Positions 36,001 to 44,637 of a stretch of DNA of 64,000 bases are shown here, piece after piece. This DNA comes from Verrucomicrobiota bacterium (GTDB lineage: Bacteria > Verrucomicrobiota > Verrucomicrobiia > Limisphaerales > J093): positions 207,079 through 271,078 of the forward strand of contig JADJWF010000005.1 of the NCBI GenBank assembly GCA_016716505.1. Reading direction: 5' to 3'. Each line of letters begins with the position of its first letter. Position 1 is the stretch's first letter. The translations under genes and the position numbers were made by a program. Under the pieces are notes generated by a model that searched no databases, was not told where the DNA came from, and was given only the letters and a program-made list of their open reading frames with translations.

Positions 36001-36673
36001 TCCGCGGGGGGAGAAGCACATTGCGCTCGAGGTCTATCTTCGACGTGTCGAGTTCCACCCGGTGGGCCGTGTTGACGACCGGTGAGTGGTTGGGTCTGAC
36101 TTCCACGGATCCGCCGCCGTCGGCCTGGTTGGTGGTGACCAGATAGCCGATGTACAGCTCGCTCTCGCGGGACAGGGTGAACGCGAGATTGATCCAGTCC
36201 TTCAGTTCCTGCGCATCGCTTGGCTCGAGGACGGGCATCATCAGGTGCTTGCAGAGATACCGCGAATCGGCGGGCACCTGGGTGGAGTCGCTCCAGGGAT
36301 CGTCGCCAAGGACAATGACGGCGCCGCCTTCCGGATGTGCCCCCACGAGGTTGCCCAGTGCGAGGGCGTCGGAGGCCACGTGGACGCCGACGCTCTTCTG
36401 CACCGTGATGGCCCGCAGGCCGTGCATCTGTGAGCCATTGACCATGGCGGCCGCGAGGGCCTCGTTGTTGGCCATGGTCGCGCGAATGCCCGACGCGCGC
36501 AGCAACTCTTGGAGTTCCTGCGCCGTGTCGAAAAAGCCGGCTACCGGTGAGCCGGGATAGCCGGTCCAGAGGTGGGTGCCGCCGAGGGTCTCCAAGCAGC
36601 CTTTCACGAGCAACTCGTTGCCCGTGTACACCTCAATGCCGGATGCTCTTGTGAATCGCGGGGCGACGTTCAA
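33002..36673 (-). CDS. Fused indolepyruvate:ferredoxin oxidoreductase (IorAB type)
   Basis: A roughly 1223-residue fused 2-oxoacid:ferredoxin oxidoreductase of the indolepyruvate family, which would decarboxylate an aryl-pyruvate to an acyl-CoA and reduce ferredoxin. Visible parts: a TPP-enzyme N-terminal half (TGYPGSPVAGFFD), TPP-domain motifs TFCPGCPHR, GDTGCYTM and MGDSTFFHSGQIA, Fe-S cysteines in CENCLECTRATGC, the gamma-domain loop AGVGGMGIGTATAI, and a C-terminal DUF6537-like region (YGVDPARGDRIEYRHLNRP). Such single-chain forms are known in Proteobacteria. The start is uncertain: TTG at 36673 keeps the conserved IEVYTGNELLVKG start, and an ATG at 36772 would add 33 residues of poor quality. 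Confidence 0.9.
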   Translation of the reverse strand: MNVAPRFTRASGIEVYTGNELLVKGCLETLGGTHLWTGYPGSPVAGFFDTAQELQELLRASGIRATMANNEALAAAMVNGSQMHGLRAITVQKSVGVHVASDALALGNLVGAHPEGGAVIVLGDDPWSDSTQVPADSRYLCKHLMMPVLEPSDAQELKDWINLAFTLSRESELYIGYLVTTNQADGGGSVEVRPNHSPVVNTAHRVELDTSKIDLERNVLLPPRTWRKEQQMPERVERLWASARRHGANRIEPASGTANAETGIGFITSAAAYCYLRHALAELGVDGQFPILKLGVTYPLDPTLILEFATGLKALFVIEERRGFLEEQVVEIITRARQSAGPDRPPFAQEVWGKRFPFGLDGIPETRGLNPSKLIRRLGELFLATPGLGDRLDRKRIECELTLIREIKAATLHVAPRTPTFCPGCPHRDSASVLVEMKKQFRDPLYMRRVHGTDPVDLVFHGDTGCYTMLMFEPTKDLMHNYSGMGLGGGTGAGIDPFIRNKQVVFMGDSTFFHSGQIAISNSLKNGQDITYIILDNKTTAMTGHQTTPGLSDSILGEQTFAQNIDAIIAGITDSTRSGATVVRVNPAERETYRQLLEKAILQDGVKVVVADKECGITFHRRGAREERRELREKGFLARKRYINITEEVCENCLECTRATGCPGLTFADTPFGRKVQIDLSWCVSDGACTRFLVSTDNDGPRVKACPSFEEVIVTRRQKPPPLIDRLDFTRLPAPPKPAAQPVWHGYLAGVGGMGIGTATAILVLAGHRQGYRVQFCDKKGLAIRNGGVYSMITYSAPGAPYTSNLIPYGKADLILGVDILEAARAIDPSTNQRVGSRQRTAVVVNTHKTPTILTLLGKDDFNVAQLEADLRRHTREDAFHACDISHLSERFFGTQLYANIAMLGVAFQHGLIPLSLESLEWAIRASLGKAAEENLKAFHLGRLVAHDPAAVEQAAGLFREPQTYSEVVADKVDILTRSGRRGPALATAYRQLVERATEHLQVDSESLRDFALRVYDLIQFEDLDYARRYVELVKQVQALDSAEHGFAATRAVIWNLHRVMAIKDEVFVAHQLTSEEKHRRDRARYGVDPARGDRIEYRHLNRPQFNLWGRDFAWDMRTRDWMLNVVKRMKWLRRVLPEWHRREKDFRDWYISLLPRMAEAAGDARRYALFTRILELPAQATGYREIRYPKMDAARAQAEAWLAEMSALPQADSRPAAAAIAR

Positions 36674-36853
36674 TCCGCCGTAGCTTGTCACCGGATAAAG
36701 GCTCAGGCAAGACCGGGTGTGGCGGGAACGGCTCGGGCAGGCGACGCGACCGACATCGTCGGTTTTGGCCATTCGCGGGCTGTGAAAACACGCTGCGGCG
36801 GCGGGCAGCCCCTCGCTGCTTTGAGCTTGTCCGTCCGGGAACTCGGGCGGCAA

Positions 36854-38284
36854 ATGACGGGCGTGAAGACTTCAACGTTTCCCGCCAAGTTCGGAACGCT
36901 GCTGCGGATTGGGGCCGGCGTCGCGGTGCTGCTGTCGCTGTCGCTTCCCGGTTGGGCGGCGGGCACCGCGAAAAGCGCGTTCCGGGTTGACCTTTCGCCG
37001 CCGCCCTTTCCGGACGCGTTGCTGACGAACTCGCCGTTCGGCATCAACATGGCGCTGCACCCGGACACGCCGGATCTCGACGCGCGCCTCAAAGCCCTGC
37101 AGGAACTCGGCGTCAAATGGGGCCGGCAGGACTTCACCTGGCGGCGGATCGAGCGGATGCCCGGCGAGTACGATTGGGAACCTTACGAGCGGTTGACCCG
37201 GCGCTGTCGCGAGCGCGGCATCTCGCTCTTCGGCTGCCTGGCGTACGCGCCGCCGTTTCACGATCCGCGCACGGTCGAGGGAGCCGAGGCGTACGCGCGG
37301 TTCGCGGCCGCCGCGGCCAAACGCTTTCGCGGCCAGATTGATCACTGGCAGATCTGGAATGAACCCAACGGCGGCTTCTGGCAGGGCACGCCGGAGGAAT
37401 ACGCGCGGCTGCTGACGCTGGCGGGTCAGGCCATTCACGGCACTCACCCCGCCGCCAAGGTGCTGGGCTTGAACATGGCCTTCTGTGACGTGCTTTGGGC
37501 GCAAAAGATCTTCCGCCTCGTGCCTTGGGACGCCTTCGACATTGTGTGTTTCCATCCCTATCGCCCGCCGTCCGCCCCGGAAGAGAAGTTCGACTGGTGG
37601 GTGCTGGATCAATACGTCAAGTCCTGGCACCGCGGCGTGCTCAAGGAGGACTATGAGATGGTGAACATGACCTTCCTCGAGCAAACCGACCTGCTCATCG
37701 CCGAAATGCGCCGGTTTGGTCAGCCCAAGCCGCTGTGGGTGACCGAGATTTGCTGGAACTCGCACCTCCACCCCTACGGCACGTCGGAACTGCGGCAGGC
37801 GGATCTGCTGGTGCGCTTCCACGTGCTGGCGATCGCGTCGCGCAAGATCGAGAAGGTGTGCTGGTGGACGCTGAAGGACGGCGGGCCGCGGCAGTTCGAT
37901 CAGGCGGACATGGTGGGGCTGGCGCGGGCGGACCTTTCGCCCAAGTACGCTTACTACGCCTTTGCCACCCTGACGCGGCAGCTTGAGGGCAAACGGTGGC
38001 TGCGTAATGACGCCTTCGGTCCCGACGTCTTCGCCTGCCTGTTCAATGATCCGGAGAAGAAGGAAGACACGCTGGTGGCGTGGAGCACGCGGCCCTACGC
38101 GTACCTGCGCGTCAACAACACCGAAGAAGGACTGACCTTTTACGACGTGTACGGCACGCGCCGGTTCGTCGAATTCGACGAAGTGCGGACGAAAGGCCTG
38201 TCGGTTCCGCTGGGTGAAAGCCCGATCTACATCGTGGGCCCGGAAGGTCTGAAAGCCTCCGTTCGGCCCGACCCGGGGTGGTGA
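36854..38284 (+). CDS. Secreted clan-A glycoside hydrolase
   Basis: A 476-residue exported (beta/alpha)8 glycoside hydrolase. A signal peptide (about 1-35, ending GWAAGT) precedes a TIM barrel with a visible acid/base Glu170 in QIWNEPNGGFW and a putative nucleophile Glu298 in WVTEICWNSHL. The WNEPN and WxTE pattern is shared by clan A families such as GH39 and GH5-like enzymes; the exact family is not clear. A small beta-domain (about 390-476) follows the barrel. The ATG at 36854 gives the signal peptide. The next secreted gene starts 4 nt after its stop, so the two form an operon. The substrate is unknown, probably a plant or algal polysaccharide. Confidence 0.82.
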   Translation: MTGVKTSTFPAKFGTLLRIGAGVAVLLSLSLPGWAAGTAKSAFRVDLSPPPFPDALLTNSPFGINMALHPDTPDLDARLKALQELGVKWGRQDFTWRRIERMPGEYDWEPYERLTRRCRERGISLFGCLAYAPPFHDPRTVEGAEAYARFAAAAAKRFRGQIDHWQIWNEPNGGFWQGTPEEYARLLTLAGQAIHGTHPAAKVLGLNMAFCDVLWAQKIFRLVPWDAFDIVCFHPYRPPSAPEEKFDWWVLDQYVKSWHRGVLKEDYEMVNMTFLEQTDLLIAEMRRFGQPKPLWVTEICWNSHLHPYGTSELRQADLLVRFHVLAIASRKIEKVCWWTLKDGGPRQFDQADMVGLARADLSPKYAYYAFATLTRQLEGKRWLRNDAFGPDVFACLFNDPEKKEDTLVAWSTRPYAYLRVNNTEEGLTFYDVYGTRRFVEFDEVRTKGLSVPLGESPIYIVGPEGLKASVRPDPGW

Positions 38285-38288
38285 CATC

Positions 38289-40085
38289 ATGAAACCGCTC
38301 GCTTGCACTTTACTGGACCGCTGGCCGGCGCGGAGTGTGGCGGCTGAATCCGTCTTGCGTCTCGCGATGGTCGTTCTCGCCGCCGGTCTGCTGGCGTCCC
38401 AGTGGGGAGTTCGGGCGGAAGCGGCCGCGCTCCGAATCAGCGTGTACGCCACGGCGGACGACGTCCTGCGACATCTGGCGCCGACCGATCAGCGCGACGC
38501 CACGCTCGCAAAGCTCCGCCCGCTGGGAGTGTCGCGGGTGTTTCTGGAAGGCCGGCGAGGCGACGAGTATGTGCCGCCGCGTGTCCTAGCGGAGGTTCGC
38601 GACTGGCTCGCGGGGCAGGGGATCGCCTCGGCGGGTGGGATTGCCACCGTGCCGGGAAACACCTTCGGTACGCGCCAGAATGAAGGACTCGGCTGGCTCA
38701 ACTGGGAGGATCCCCGGACCCGCCGCGACGTGGCAGGCTTTTTCAGCGAGAACGCCGACGTGTTCGACGAGGTGATCGTGGACGACTTTTTCTGCACGGG
38801 GGATACCTCGCCCGCGTCGGACGCCGCTCGCGCGGGTCGCCCTTGGTCGCAATACCGCCGCGATCTCCTGGTCTCTCTCATCGAGCCGATGATCGTGCAG
38901 CCGGCGCGCGCGCGGCGGCCGGACATCCGGCTCATCATCAAGTTCCCGCAATGGTACGACCGTTTCCATCTGTTCGGCTATGACCCAGAGCGCATGGCGC
39001 CGCCGTTCGACCGGGTGTGGGTGGGTACCGAGGCGCGCAATCCGCTCACGCGCCGGATGGGTTACGTCCAGCCCACCGAGGGGTACATGAACTTCCGCTG
39101 GCTCCACTCGGTTTGCGGTGAGAAGACCGTCGGTGCGTGGTTTGACCACATTGAATGCACGGCGGAAAACTTCGTGGACCAGGCGTTTCAAAGCGTGCTG
39201 GCTGGCGCCAGCGAACTGACGCTCTTCCGCCTGGGCGACATCGTTGGAGACCATCCCGGCGACGCGCTGCTCGCCCGGCGCCTGCCGGACCTGTTCGACC
39301 TTGCCCAGAAGGTCAAAGGCCAGACCCGGCGCGGCATCGCGTTTTACAAGCCACCGAACAGCGACGCGGACGACAACCTCTATCTCGCCGATTATCTCGG
39401 CATGATCGGTCTGCCCATCCTCCCCACGGCCGACTGGCCCGCCAATGCGGCGGCCGTTTTCCTGGGCGCGCAAGCCGCCGCCGATCCGGAAGTGGTCGGG
39501 AAATTGCGGGGCGTCTTGGACCGAGGCGGTACCGTCGTAGTCACGCCTGCTTTCCTCCGTCGTGTGGGTGAGCGGGTTCAACTCCTCGCGGGGGTTGCGG
39601 TTGGCCCTGAACCCCAAGCCGGCGAAGTGGCCACCCTGGGGATTGGGGCCGCGGTCCACTCGCTGGCCCACCCGCTGGACGTGGACCTCGCCCTTGAGGG
39701 ACGGTCCGCACGGGTGCGGATCAGCGGCCGGGCGGCGGGCGGGACGTGTCCCGTTTTGACGGAACGTCGCGAAAGCCGGGGGAGATTCATCGTGCTCAAC
39801 GCCCGCACCTTTTCGGAAGCGGACTTCCGCGCCGCCAATGAATGGCTGCTCAGCCCGAAGCCGCTGGGATGGTCGCAGTTGCCCGCTGCGGTGGCCAACG
39901 AAGTGCGAACCCGACTGACGGCACCGCTGCGTTTACGGCTGGCGGCTCCGGGCGGGGTCGGGGTGTACCGGTTCACGGCGGGAACGGCGATGCACAATTT
40001 CCGCGACCAAACAGTGGAAGTACGAGCGGGCCGTGAGCGACTGGCCATCCCGCCCCACGATGTTCGCTGGGTGCCCGCGCGCTGA
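38289..40085 (+). CDS. Secreted TIM-barrel-like protein of unknown function
   Basis: A 598-residue exported protein, signal peptide near residues 22-45 (LAMVVLAAGLLASQWG). The middle has the look of an alpha-amylase/GH42-like TIM barrel, including DEVIVDDFFCTGD (about residue 157), IRLIIKFPQWYD and a WFDHIECTAENF segment. From about residue 350 comes a Rossmann-like region (LADYLGMIGLPILPTADWP, then VLDRGGTVVVTPAFL) reminiscent of the trimerisation domain of GH42 beta-galactosidases. It does not match a family I can name with confidence. It follows the clan-A hydrolase by 4 nt and probably acts on the same glycan. The catalytic residues are unproven. Confidence 0.6.
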   Translation: MKPLACTLLDRWPARSVAAESVLRLAMVVLAAGLLASQWGVRAEAAALRISVYATADDVLRHLAPTDQRDATLAKLRPLGVSRVFLEGRRGDEYVPPRVLAEVRDWLAGQGIASAGGIATVPGNTFGTRQNEGLGWLNWEDPRTRRDVAGFFSENADVFDEVIVDDFFCTGDTSPASDAARAGRPWSQYRRDLLVSLIEPMIVQPARARRPDIRLIIKFPQWYDRFHLFGYDPERMAPPFDRVWVGTEARNPLTRRMGYVQPTEGYMNFRWLHSVCGEKTVGAWFDHIECTAENFVDQAFQSVLAGASELTLFRLGDIVGDHPGDALLARRLPDLFDLAQKVKGQTRRGIAFYKPPNSDADDNLYLADYLGMIGLPILPTADWPANAAAVFLGAQAAADPEVVGKLRGVLDRGGTVVVTPAFLRRVGERVQLLAGVAVGPEPQAGEVATLGIGAAVHSLAHPLDVDLALEGRSARVRISGRAAGGTCPVLTERRESRGRFIVLNARTFSEADFRAANEWLLSPKPLGWSQLPAAVANEVRTRLTAPLRLRLAAPGGVGVYRFTAGTAMHNFRDQTVEVRAGRERLAIPPHDVRWVPAR

Positions 40086-40093
40086 CCCGCGGG

Positions 40094-42196
40094 TCAGGCT
40101 CGCCGGCAGGCGTGGCAACCGGTGCCCTTGAGGGTGATCGCGCCGGTGGGGCACAACTCAGCCGCGCGCCGGCCGGATTTCTTGAACGCCTCGGCCATTG
40201 GCCGGCCCAGCGGCGGCGCGACCACGGTGTCGAAACCGCGCCCGAAAAAGGCGATTCCCCAATCTTCTCCCACCTGCCGGGCCACCTCGACGCACACGCC
40301 GCACAAAATGCACTTGCCCGGCTCGAAGACGATCTCCGGATGAGAGGTGTCGCGGCTGAAGTGGCGGCGCTGACCGACAAAGCGGCTCGGGTCCACGCCG
40401 TACTCGGTGGCGAGCGACCGCAGCCGGCACGGAATGGCCTTGCCGCAACCACAACCCAGACAGCGCCGCGACTCGCGCAGCGCGGCGTCCGGGGTGAAGC
40501 CCAGTTCCACCTCGTCGAAGGTGGTGCGCCGTTGTTCCGGCGGCAGGTGGGGCATCTTCGCCCGCGGGGCGTCCTCGATGTCGCGGAGCATCTCGGCGAG
40601 TTCATCCTCGTCGAGTTTGCCCATCAGCACGTTCACCGCCTCGGGAGCGCCCACCACCGGGAGGCCGGCGAGGTACTGGTCAATCGAGGCGGCGGCCAGT
40701 TTGCCAGCCGCCACCGCGCGCACGGCGAGATCCGGCCCGGTGACCGCATCGCCGCCGGCGAACACGCCCGGCAGGTTCGTCGCGAGCGTCTTCTCGTCCA
40801 CCGCAATGCCCCACTTTGAGAAGGCGAGGCTGGGCGCCTCGTCGCCGGAAAACTCGACCGACTGGCCGATGGCCGCGATGACGCAGGAGGCGGAAACCGT
40901 GAATTCCGATCCCGCCACCGGCACCGGCCGCGCGCGCCCGCTGGCGTCCGGTGCGCCCAGCTCCATGCGCACGCAGGTGAGCACCAGCCGGCCCTCGCGC
41001 CGTTCCAGTTTGGTGGGGGCCACCAAGTACTCGACCTGAACGCCTTCCTCCTCCGCCGCCTCCACTTCCTCCAACAGGCAGGGCATCTCCCGCCGCGTGC
41101 GCCGGTACAGCACGCGGACCGACCGCGCGCCCAGCCGCACCGCGCAACGGCTCACGTCCATGGCGGTGTTGCCGCCGCCGACCACCACGACTTCGCTGCC
41201 GATTTCCGGTGCCGGGCCATCGGTGAGCTGCCGCAAAAACTCCACCGCCGGCAGGGCCAGGTCCTCTCCCGGGCAGCCGAGTCCACGGGAGCCCTGCGCG
41301 CCGACCGCGAGGAACACGGCGTCAAAGTCCCGTTGCAGGTCGGCGAGGGAGAAGTCACGTCCCAGCCGCGCGTTCAAGCGGAACTCAGCGCCCAGCTCGC
41401 GGATGACGCGCACCTCGGCGTCCAGCACGCTGCGCGGCAGCCGAAACGCAGGGATGCCGTAGCGCAACATGCCGCCGGGTTGCGGATGGGCATCGAACAG
41501 GGTCACGGCGTGCCCCTTGCGCAAGAGCGAATAGGCCGCCGCGAGCCCGGCCGGGCCGGCCCCGACAATCCCGACAGAGCGGCCGCTGGCGGGGGCTTTC
41601 GACGGCACATAGGGCCGCAGCGTCACGCGCTGTTGATCGGCCGTGAAACGATGCAGATTGCGGATGGAAAGGGCCTCGGTGACGTCACACTGCCGGCAGC
41701 GCTGTTCGCACAACCGGGGACACACGCGCCCCAGTGAGGCGGGCAGGGCGAGATCGTCGGTGACGATCTCAGCAGCCGAGCGCTGATCCAACGCCGCCAC
41801 GCGCGCGAGGAAATCGGGGATCCGCAGCCGGGCCGGGCAGCCCGTGCTGCAGGGGCCGACACAATCGCCGGCGTGGTCCGAAACCAGCAGTTCGAGCGCC
41901 GTTTTGCGCGCGCGCCGCACTTCGTCGGACTGGGTCACCACCACCATGCCGTCGGCGGCCGGCATCGCGCACGAGGGCCACAGGTTTGGGCGGCCTTCGA
42001 TCTTCACCGCGCAGAGAAAGCAGGACGCTGACGGCGCGAAGCCCTCGACGTGGCAGAGCGTCGGGATCGTGATGCCCAACTGGCGCGCCGCCTGGAGGAT
42101 GGTGGTTCCCGGCGCGACCTCGACCGGACGACCGTCAATGGTGAGTTTCAGCGCGGACATGATCAGCGGTGGCCGGTTTGGGTTCGCCGGGTTCAT
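40094..42196 (-). CDS. GltD/NuoG-like FAD oxidoreductase with N-terminal [2Fe-2S] and C-terminal Fe-S motifs
   Basis: A 700-residue cytoplasmic flavoprotein and last gene of the seven-gene redox operon. Parts in order: a NuoG-like [2Fe-2S] domain (LCHVEGFAPSASCFLC), a GltD-type Fe-S domain (CPARLRIPDFL, GRVCPRLCEQRCRQC), an FAD fold (VGIVGAGPAGLAAAYSLLRK), an NADP-binding fold (VVVGGGNTAMDVSRCAV), and C-terminal clusters in CLGCGCG and CILCGVCVEV. This matches the NAD(P)H subunit of flavin-based bifurcating complexes or of NADPH-dependent reductases. The ATG at 42194-42196 overlaps the NuoEF fusion stop by ATGA. Partner and electron acceptor are unknown; a complex with the fusion protein is inferred. 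Confidence 0.88.
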   Translation of the reverse strand: MNPANPNRPPLIMSALKLTIDGRPVEVAPGTTILQAARQLGITIPTLCHVEGFAPSASCFLCAVKIEGRPNLWPSCAMPAADGMVVVTQSDEVRRARKTALELLVSDHAGDCVGPCSTGCPARLRIPDFLARVAALDQRSAAEIVTDDLALPASLGRVCPRLCEQRCRQCDVTEALSIRNLHRFTADQQRVTLRPYVPSKAPASGRSVGIVGAGPAGLAAAYSLLRKGHAVTLFDAHPQPGGMLRYGIPAFRLPRSVLDAEVRVIRELGAEFRLNARLGRDFSLADLQRDFDAVFLAVGAQGSRGLGCPGEDLALPAVEFLRQLTDGPAPEIGSEVVVVGGGNTAMDVSRCAVRLGARSVRVLYRRTRREMPCLLEEVEAAEEEGVQVEYLVAPTKLERREGRLVLTCVRMELGAPDASGRARPVPVAGSEFTVSASCVIAAIGQSVEFSGDEAPSLAFSKWGIAVDEKTLATNLPGVFAGGDAVTGPDLAVRAVAAGKLAAASIDQYLAGLPVVGAPEAVNVLMGKLDEDELAEMLRDIEDAPRAKMPHLPPEQRRTTFDEVELGFTPDAALRESRRCLGCGCGKAIPCRLRSLATEYGVDPSRFVGQRRHFSRDTSHPEIVFEPGKCILCGVCVEVARQVGEDWGIAFFGRGFDTVVAPPLGRPMAEAFKKSGRRAAELCPTGAITLKGTGCHACRRA

Positions 42197-44637
42197 TTCA
42201 CTTCCACGGCGCCGTACGGACAGACCTGCCGGCACGTGTCACACCGGGTGCAGAGGTCGAGATTGATCGCGTGTCGTTCGTAGGGCGTCAGCGGGATGGC
42301 GTTCACCGGACAGTGCTGGGCGCAGAGGGTGCAGCCGGTGCAGTTGTCCTTCACCACGTACTTGATGAGCGCCGGGCATTTGCCCGCCGGGCAACGCCCT
42401 TGCAGGTGGGCTTCATATTCGTCCCGGAAGTAGCGAAGCGTGCTGAGGACCGGATTCGGCGCGGTCTTGCCGAGGCCGCAGAGGCTGCCCTGCGCCACCT
42501 GGCCGGCCAGTCCTTCGAGCTCCTCGAGGTCGCGGCGGCGCGCCTTGCCCGCGCAGAACTTCTCCAGCAACTCGAGCATCCGCTTGGTGCCGATCCGGCA
42601 AAAAGTGCATTTGCCGCAGGACTGATTCTGGGTGAATTGCAGGAAGTAGCGCGCGATGTCCACCATGCACGCGGTGTCGTCGAGCACCACCATGCCGCCC
42701 GAGCCCATGATGGCACCGATGTCGCGCAGCGATTCATAGTCCACCGGTGTATCCGCCAGACGCGCTGGCACGCATCCGCCCGAGGGACCGCCGATTTGCA
42801 CCGCTTTGAATTTCCGCCCGGCGGCAACACCGCCGCCGATCTCTTCCACGATCTCGCGCAGGGTGGTCCCCATCGGGATCTCGATCAGACCCGCGCGCCG
42901 AATCTTTCCGGCCAGCGCGAAGACCTTGGTGCCCTTGCTCGTCTTGGTCCCAATCGCGGCGAACGCTTCCCCGCCATGCCGCAGGATCCAGGGAACCATC
43001 GCCAAGGTTTCAACGTTGTTGATCAGGGTGGGCTTCTCCCACAACCCCGACACCGCCGGGAACGGTGGCCGCAGCCGCGGCATTCCGCGCCGGCCCTCGA
43101 CCGAGGCGATCAGCGCCGTTTCCTCCCCGCACACGAAGGCCCCGGCGCCTTCCTTGATCGCGAAGCGCAATGGATAATCGCTGCCCAACAGGCGGTCGCC
43201 GATCCAGCCGCGCCGCTCGCACTCGGCCAGGGCGGCGCGAATGCGCTTGAGGGCATTGGGATATTCGTGGCGGATGTAGAAGATCGCGTCGTGGGCACCG
43301 ACCGCGATGGCGGCGATGGCCAGCCCTTCGATGACCCGGTAGGGGAACGACTCGAGGATCATCCGGTCCATGAACGCGCCGGGGTCGCCCTCGTCGCCGT
43401 TGCAGATGACGTACTTGGTCGGGCTGTTCTGTTGGCGGACCATCCGCCACTTTTGGCCGGTGGGAAAGCCGGCGCCGCCCCGCCCGCGCAGGCCCGACTT
43501 CTCGACCGTTTCGATAATCTGCTCGGGCGTCAGTGAGCCCGAGGGAACGGCGCCGGGCTGGCCGTCAGGCTGCGGCCGGGGCACGCCGAGGCAGCGGGCC
43601 AGGGCGACGAAGCCGTCATGCGCGAGGAATTCCCCGACGTCCAGCGGGTCGAGCCGACCGAAGTGCTCCATCGCGATATGAACCTGGCGGCTGAAGAACG
43701 CCTTCACCCCGGCCTCATCGTCCGCAGTCGGGGCCGGTGAGGCCGCCGGAACGGCGGGCGCCGGCGCGTCGCCGAGGAGAAGGGTGTCCACCCAGCGCGA
43801 CCAGGACGACGCGAGCTTCGCCACGGGGCCGGCCGGCCGGAACTGGGTTCGCACCAGCTCCGCCGCGCGCGAAACGGTCATGTCCGTGATGGCAATCTTG
43901 GGTCGCCCGGGGACGAGCACTTCGATCATCGGCGTGCGGTAGCAGGCGCCGACGCAGCCAACGCGCTTGACGGTGGCCCGGGCTCCAGTTTGCGCCACCG
44001 TCTCCTGGAGGGCGCGAAACACCCGGTCCGTGCCTTTGGCCACGCAACAGGAGTCGAGACAGACCTGAATTTCCGCCGCGCCGTTTTTCGGCTTGGCCGC
44101 GCTCTGCATCGGCTCCTGTCGGGCGCGCGACTCGGCGTTCGCCAGGAAGTCCCGAATAGCCCCCGGGAGTTTTTCCGGGGTGGCGTAGCCGATCGTTTCC
44201 TCGTCAATCCGGACCACCGGTCCCAGAGTGCAGCAACCGAGGCAGGCCACCGGCTCGATCGTGAACTGCCGGTTGGGATCGGTGTGGGTGCCGGTGGCGA
44301 CGTTCAGGTGCCGGCGCAGGGCATCCTCCACGCGGTCGGCGCCGGCCACATGGCAGGCCGTGCCGTGGCAGACGTGGACGATGTGTTTGCCGACCGGCGC
44401 GTGCCGGAACATGTCGTAGAACGTCGCGACCCCGGTGATGGCGGCGGGGGTGATCTGCGAGTGCCGGCACACCCATTCCAGCGCTTCGTGCGGCAGATAG
44501 CCGTAGTGATCTTGCAGCGCCTGCAGCACGGGAATGGCGGCATCGGGGGAGCGCCCGCACCGGGCCAGCGCCTCTTCCGCGAACCGCAGGTCCACTGGCG
44601 GCGCCACCGTCTCAGGGCTGGTTGGGGCGGTGCTCAC
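42193..44637 (-). CDS. Fused NuoE-NuoF-like NADH/flavin Fe-S subunit (HydC-HydB type)
   Basis: An 814-residue single-chain fusion. Residues about 1-160 are a NuoE-like thioredoxin-fold [2Fe-2S] domain (CHGTAC, then CLGCCTLG). A second thioredoxin-like ferredoxin follows (about 165-250: CLDSCC, VGCVGACYRTP). Residues 330-700 are NuoF with the FMN loop GRGGAGFPTGQKW, the NAD loop CNGDEGDPGAF and the N3-type cluster SCGKCTFCRIGTKR. Two ferredoxin clusters end the chain (CTGCTLCAQHCP and CTRCDTCRQVCP). Such extra clusters mark HydB/HndC and Bfu-type subunits rather than complex I. Start GTG at 44637 overlaps the preceding stop (GTGA). No hydrogenase gene is near. Confidence 0.9.
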   Translation of the reverse strand: MSTAPTSPETVAPPVDLRFAEEALARCGRSPDAAIPVLQALQDHYGYLPHEALEWVCRHSQITPAAITGVATFYDMFRHAPVGKHIVHVCHGTACHVAGADRVEDALRRHLNVATGTHTDPNRQFTIEPVACLGCCTLGPVVRIDEETIGYATPEKLPGAIRDFLANAESRARQEPMQSAAKPKNGAAEIQVCLDSCCVAKGTDRVFRALQETVAQTGARATVKRVGCVGACYRTPMIEVLVPGRPKIAITDMTVSRAAELVRTQFRPAGPVAKLASSWSRWVDTLLLGDAPAPAVPAASPAPTADDEAGVKAFFSRQVHIAMEHFGRLDPLDVGEFLAHDGFVALARCLGVPRPQPDGQPGAVPSGSLTPEQIIETVEKSGLRGRGGAGFPTGQKWRMVRQQNSPTKYVICNGDEGDPGAFMDRMILESFPYRVIEGLAIAAIAVGAHDAIFYIRHEYPNALKRIRAALAECERRGWIGDRLLGSDYPLRFAIKEGAGAFVCGEETALIASVEGRRGMPRLRPPFPAVSGLWEKPTLINNVETLAMVPWILRHGGEAFAAIGTKTSKGTKVFALAGKIRRAGLIEIPMGTTLREIVEEIGGGVAAGRKFKAVQIGGPSGGCVPARLADTPVDYESLRDIGAIMGSGGMVVLDDTACMVDIARYFLQFTQNQSCGKCTFCRIGTKRMLELLEKFCAGKARRRDLEELEGLAGQVAQGSLCGLGKTAPNPVLSTLRYFRDEYEAHLQGRCPAGKCPALIKYVVKDNCTGCTLCAQHCPVNAIPLTPYERHAINLDLCTRCDTCRQVCPYGAVEVK

